Positions 44,527 through 47,063 of a DNA stretch of 47,063 bases are shown here, piece by piece (position 1 is the first letter of the stretch; the number at the start of each line of letters is the position of its first letter). The notes beneath the pieces are model-generated. The model searched no databases. It was not told the DNA's origin and saw nothing but the letters and a program-made list of their open reading frames with translations. Made by a program: the position numbers and the translations under genes. This DNA comes from Phoronis australis (lineage: Eukaryota; Phoronida; Phoronidae), in assembly GCA_002633005.1 (NCBI GenBank), contig NMRA01000525.1, positions 3,974 through 51,036 of the forward strand, written 5' to 3'.

Positions 44527-44562
44527 AAATGTGAGGTTACAAAATGGCAGACGATTTAGTTG
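44527..44562 (+). repeat. Solitary end of the GGCAGACGA MITE
   Basis: AATGTGAGGTTACAAAATGG and CAGACGATTT match the terminal repeat of the 46207-46495 element. Only one end is present. Confidence 0.5.
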
Positions 44563-44759
44563 TAGCCGGTGAACCAATCCTTCCTTAAAAGAGAATGCCA
44601 AGCGACTAATTTCGTTTTTTACCGTCTTAATCGGTTTATATCCACATCACCTAGCATTCGGTCGATCTCACCTCGCCCAGAAATGTCGCGCTAACCTGTG
44701 AGGAAGGTGAGTACACGGCACAGCGACGTCAGTGGTTCTTCAGCTGAGTGTGTGCCGCT

Positions 44760-44889
44760 ACGGTGTGGCTTATTGTTCCCGCTTGTGTGAACTATGAAGC
44801 TGCGAGGAAAGAAGGTTTATCTTTTTTTGATTTTCTCGAAAACACGAAATTCTTCGGAAGTGGTTTGCTGCAGCAAAGAATGAGACCGA
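44760..44889 (+). pseudogene. THAP exon remnant in transposon copy 2
   Basis: Aligns with 28297-28442. The start ATG is ACG, the first zinc-binding Cys is gone, and a frameshift follows near 44850, before the KW position. IVPAC, YEAARK and LSFF remain. Clearly dead. Confidence 0.6.
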
Positions 44890-45208
44890 GAAATATCTCC
44901 GTGTATGTGGCGGGCATTGTTCAGTTTTAAAATGAATTATTCTCACCCTAACCGATGTTTATTAAACTGTAACACAGTGTCTCTATAGACTGTCTCATTA
45001 CATACAATTTGTAATGTCTTTGGAATATTCGTGAGTGCAAATGTTTTGAGAAACCAACAATAAATAAATCATAAAATGACACTAATTGACCGGGCACCCG
45101 AGGCCTTGTGAGTGCATGCTAATTCAGTGTTTGCTGACAGAAAGCTGTCATGAAACAATAACTCGATTTTATATGCTATGGTCAGACTTTACGGGAATCT
45201 TTATTTAG

Positions 45209-45210
<2 letters not shown>

Positions 45211-45244
<34 letters not shown>
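45211..45244. repeat. CA microsatellite
   Basis: Seventeen AC dinucleotides. The paralogous site in the other transposon copy (near 29255) has only ATACAAATACA, so the expansion happened after the copies separated. Confidence 0.95.
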
Positions 45245-45246
<2 letters not shown>

Positions 45247-46206
45247 TATTCGAATCACTGTTATTGCACACCTTTTGCCCTGTACAGTTCTGTGGAAGGT
45301 GAACCTGACTTTGAGAGCTCTGTAATTTTGCGGCGTTTTCACCAAAATATGCACGTGCACATTCTTTCTTTGGTTCACTAGTCTAGTCTTTTCGTGACTG
45401 GGTGTTTAACTTTTAACTTTGGCAGCCGGCTAACCGGGCTGGTTTATGTTCGTGATGTCCCCAGTCCGGCTACGGGCCTAATCGGGTTCCGAGCTACTGG
45501 GTTACAACGAGCGTTTTGAGTGACTTTAGAACAGAAAAAAAATCGCAAGTCAAAAACTAAAACACACAGTTGTGCTCTCTTGTCTGTATTTCACGGAAGA
45601 ATAATTCTAATTGATCACTGAACAGATCTTAACTTCCCTCCACTCGCGACCTCGGTAAGTTGGCCTACCGAACTTTATCGGTTACGGTACGTCCAAAATT
45701 TCTATAAATCCGTAACAACTAAATAAAACAACCAGTTTGCTTAAAAACTCAATGTATTTGTAAGGGGTTTGCACCGAATTTTGCTGATTTATTGATGTAA
45801 AACGATGAAGTCAAGCTGACACCAGTAAGCTGCAGTAAACTGCTGAACGGACTGCGTTAGAAACTATGACGTCATTGGTTAATCTTAGCACTTCCGTTTG
45901 CCGTCAGGTGTCAAGTAAAATCTACTGAACTAGCTGTTATGGAGTGGAACTACTTAGTCTAAATTGATACAAAATACTTGTTTTTTCGGTGTTATTCCCC
46001 TTTAACAACATGCTCATAAATTCTTTAAAAAGGGCAGGAACAGGTTGGAAGTCCTTACATTGAAAGTGTAGCATTTCGTCATACATACATGTAAGCTCCG
46101 CCATTTTCATTTTTACCTCTCAGAGAAATCGTAAACTAAAGCATTCTAGCATTCTCTTAGCTCATTGACTGGCATTTCGGTCACTACATGTACATGACAA
46201 AAATTG

Positions 46207-46495
46207 GGACTACAAGGTGGCAGACGAATTGATTCGTCCGACGGTATCCTATACTCACCCAGAGACCTATCGTCTTTGACTCAGCTCTTAAACAGAACTG
46301 AAGGGCCATCGGGGTAGTTTTCACCGATTTGTGGAATGGGCATAAATCAAAAGAATGATAGAAAAATATTCGTTCAATGTGTTAGTACTAACCAAACTGA
46401 ATTCCCTTGGCATACATAGGGAACCGGTTATATTTCGCCTCTTTTTACCTATCTCTAACAACGACGAATCAAATCGTCTGCCACTTTATAATCTC
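46207..46495. mobile_element. GGCAGACGA MITE
   Basis: Terminal inverted repeats of about 32 bp: left 46207-46238 (GTGGCAGACGAATTGATTCG), right 46463-46495 whose inverse is GTGGCAGACGATTTGATTCG. About 290 bp, no ORF. Confidence 0.7.
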
Positions 46496-46857
46496 ACTTT
46501 TACCTAGTGATGTCATACAATAACCCGAATGCAGCCAATCAGTCATGTAAATACTTCGATTCACGAGTTCACAAAAATACAAATGGCGTAACAACAAGCG
46601 ATTACTAGAAAAATGTTTAGTCTTCGAGTAAATAAGTGTTTTCGAAGGTTTGATTTCCGTGCAGTATTATTTCTGCAGATGAACGTTTTCACGCGATCGA
46701 AATTTTGACGTGTGCAGGAATTTTTTATATTGAAAAGTTGGTGCTGTTCATTTACAATACACTTATGTTACCGTGCTCTTAAGTATTTTACTTGCTAGAA
46801 AGGCATTACAAGAATTGTTACCCAGAGATAGGACGTTTTTAGTTGTAGTCTTAGTTA

Positions 46858-46916
46858 GAACAGAGGGTGGTAATGTCAAATAAGTACACTCTGTACTTCA
46901 GTTACCACCTGTTCCA
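46858..46916. other. Compound stem-loop
   Basis: GAACAG...GGTGGTAA pairs with TTACCACCTGTTC; inside, AAGTAC pairs with GTACTT. It lies about 60 bp before the AAATAAATC and CT tract and could belong to the 3' end of a transposon. Confidence 0.5.
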
Positions 46917-46969
46917 GATACACATGAACTGTATCTTTATCACGTAATGTTGCATGTATTTGGAAATAA

Positions 46970-46973
<4 letters not shown>

Positions 46974-47063
<90 letters not shown>
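46974..47063. repeat. CT microsatellite, runs off the window
   Basis: Forty-five CT units, uninterrupted to the last base. It follows GGAAATAAATCAT, as at the tail of some LINE copies. Confidence 0.95.

Larger units (their letters stand above)
44585..46005 (+). mobile_element. THAP-carrying DNA transposon, TTAA-type, copy 2
   Basis: Bounded by TTAA at 44585-44588 and 46002-46005. Left end AAGAGAATGCC, right end GGTGTTATTCCCCT; the inverse of the right end matches the left end of copy 1 (AGGAGAATGACACC). Long blocks are shared with 28120-30225, such as GAATATTCGTGAGTGCAAAT and ATCGGGTTCCGAG. It lacks the nested element of copy 1 and carries a CA microsatellite at 45211-45244. No intact ORF. 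Confidence 0.65.

Noticed and set aside
44325-44534. 69-codon plus-strand ORF (MSEEQQPNWTSK...)
   Set aside because: Hydrophilic and plausible but without domain or splice support; it ends at the solitary MITE end.
45211-45381. ORF through the CA repeat giving a Thr-His run
   Set aside because: Microsatellite artefact inside a dead transposon.
1-47063. CRISPR arrays, bacterial operons or ribosome-binding sites
   Set aside because: The tandem repeats have no regular unique spacers and the genes are intron-bearing or animal-type; nothing prokaryotic is seen.

Overview
This window looks like non-vertebrate animal nuclear DNA. Genes are sparse, small and intron-containing, with canonical GT-AG junctions. 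Short inverted-repeat transposons, tRNA-derived SINE pieces and a decayed LINE fragment dominate the space between them. The recurrent palindrome TAGGCCTA and TACATGTA words remind me of hemichordate, amphioxus or echinoderm genomes, but that is an impression and not a proof. A few isolated n positions (12286, 13843-13845, 38527) mark unresolved bases. The last 90 bases are a CT microsatellite that runs off the window.

Genes I can support. (1) Minus strand, 431-2528: two phase-compatible exons of a protein whose large exon resembles the DUF3293 family; its first coding exon was not found. (2) Plus strand, 6218-6731: a clean two-exon gene for a 108-residue protein with two predicted membrane segments. 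A strong minus-strand splice donor just upstream hints at a shared, divergent promoter. (3) Minus strand, 17642-18952: a complete single-exon inward-rectifier potassium channel (Kir/KCNJ family) with an unusual glutamine at the rectification-control position and a tandem duplication across its 3' end. (4) Minus strand, 41659-42348: a complete single-exon GNAT N-acetyltransferase with a membrane hairpin, NAT8/camello-like. Weaker candidates are an exon at 17043-17301 with splice sites on both strands and a small plus-strand ORF at 5960-6181.

Mobile DNA. Two diverged copies of one DNA transposon (28120 to about 30225 and 44585-46005) have TTAA at their ends, a shared inverted terminal repeat and a THAP-type zinc-finger exon, degraded in the second copy; this fits a Kolobok-like element. 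Copy 1 carries a nested 212-bp element and an extra antisense ORF. Other families are a Mutator-like pair (8586-8977, 32604-33167), a four-copy CTAGG-rich MITE, a G/C-tract family with CAGTGGCGGATC ends, a dispersed AAGCCTCAAG hairpin, two palindromic MITEs near the right end, and a long inverted repeat at 32135-32520 whose two arms read as related peptides.

The genes do not form an operon or an obvious pathway. The window reads as a gene-poor, transposon-rich stretch of an animal chromosome. The items most worth checking are the DUF3293-like gene, the 32 kb inverted repeat inside a 16-bp direct repeat, the THAP transposon pair and the duplicated Kir tail.
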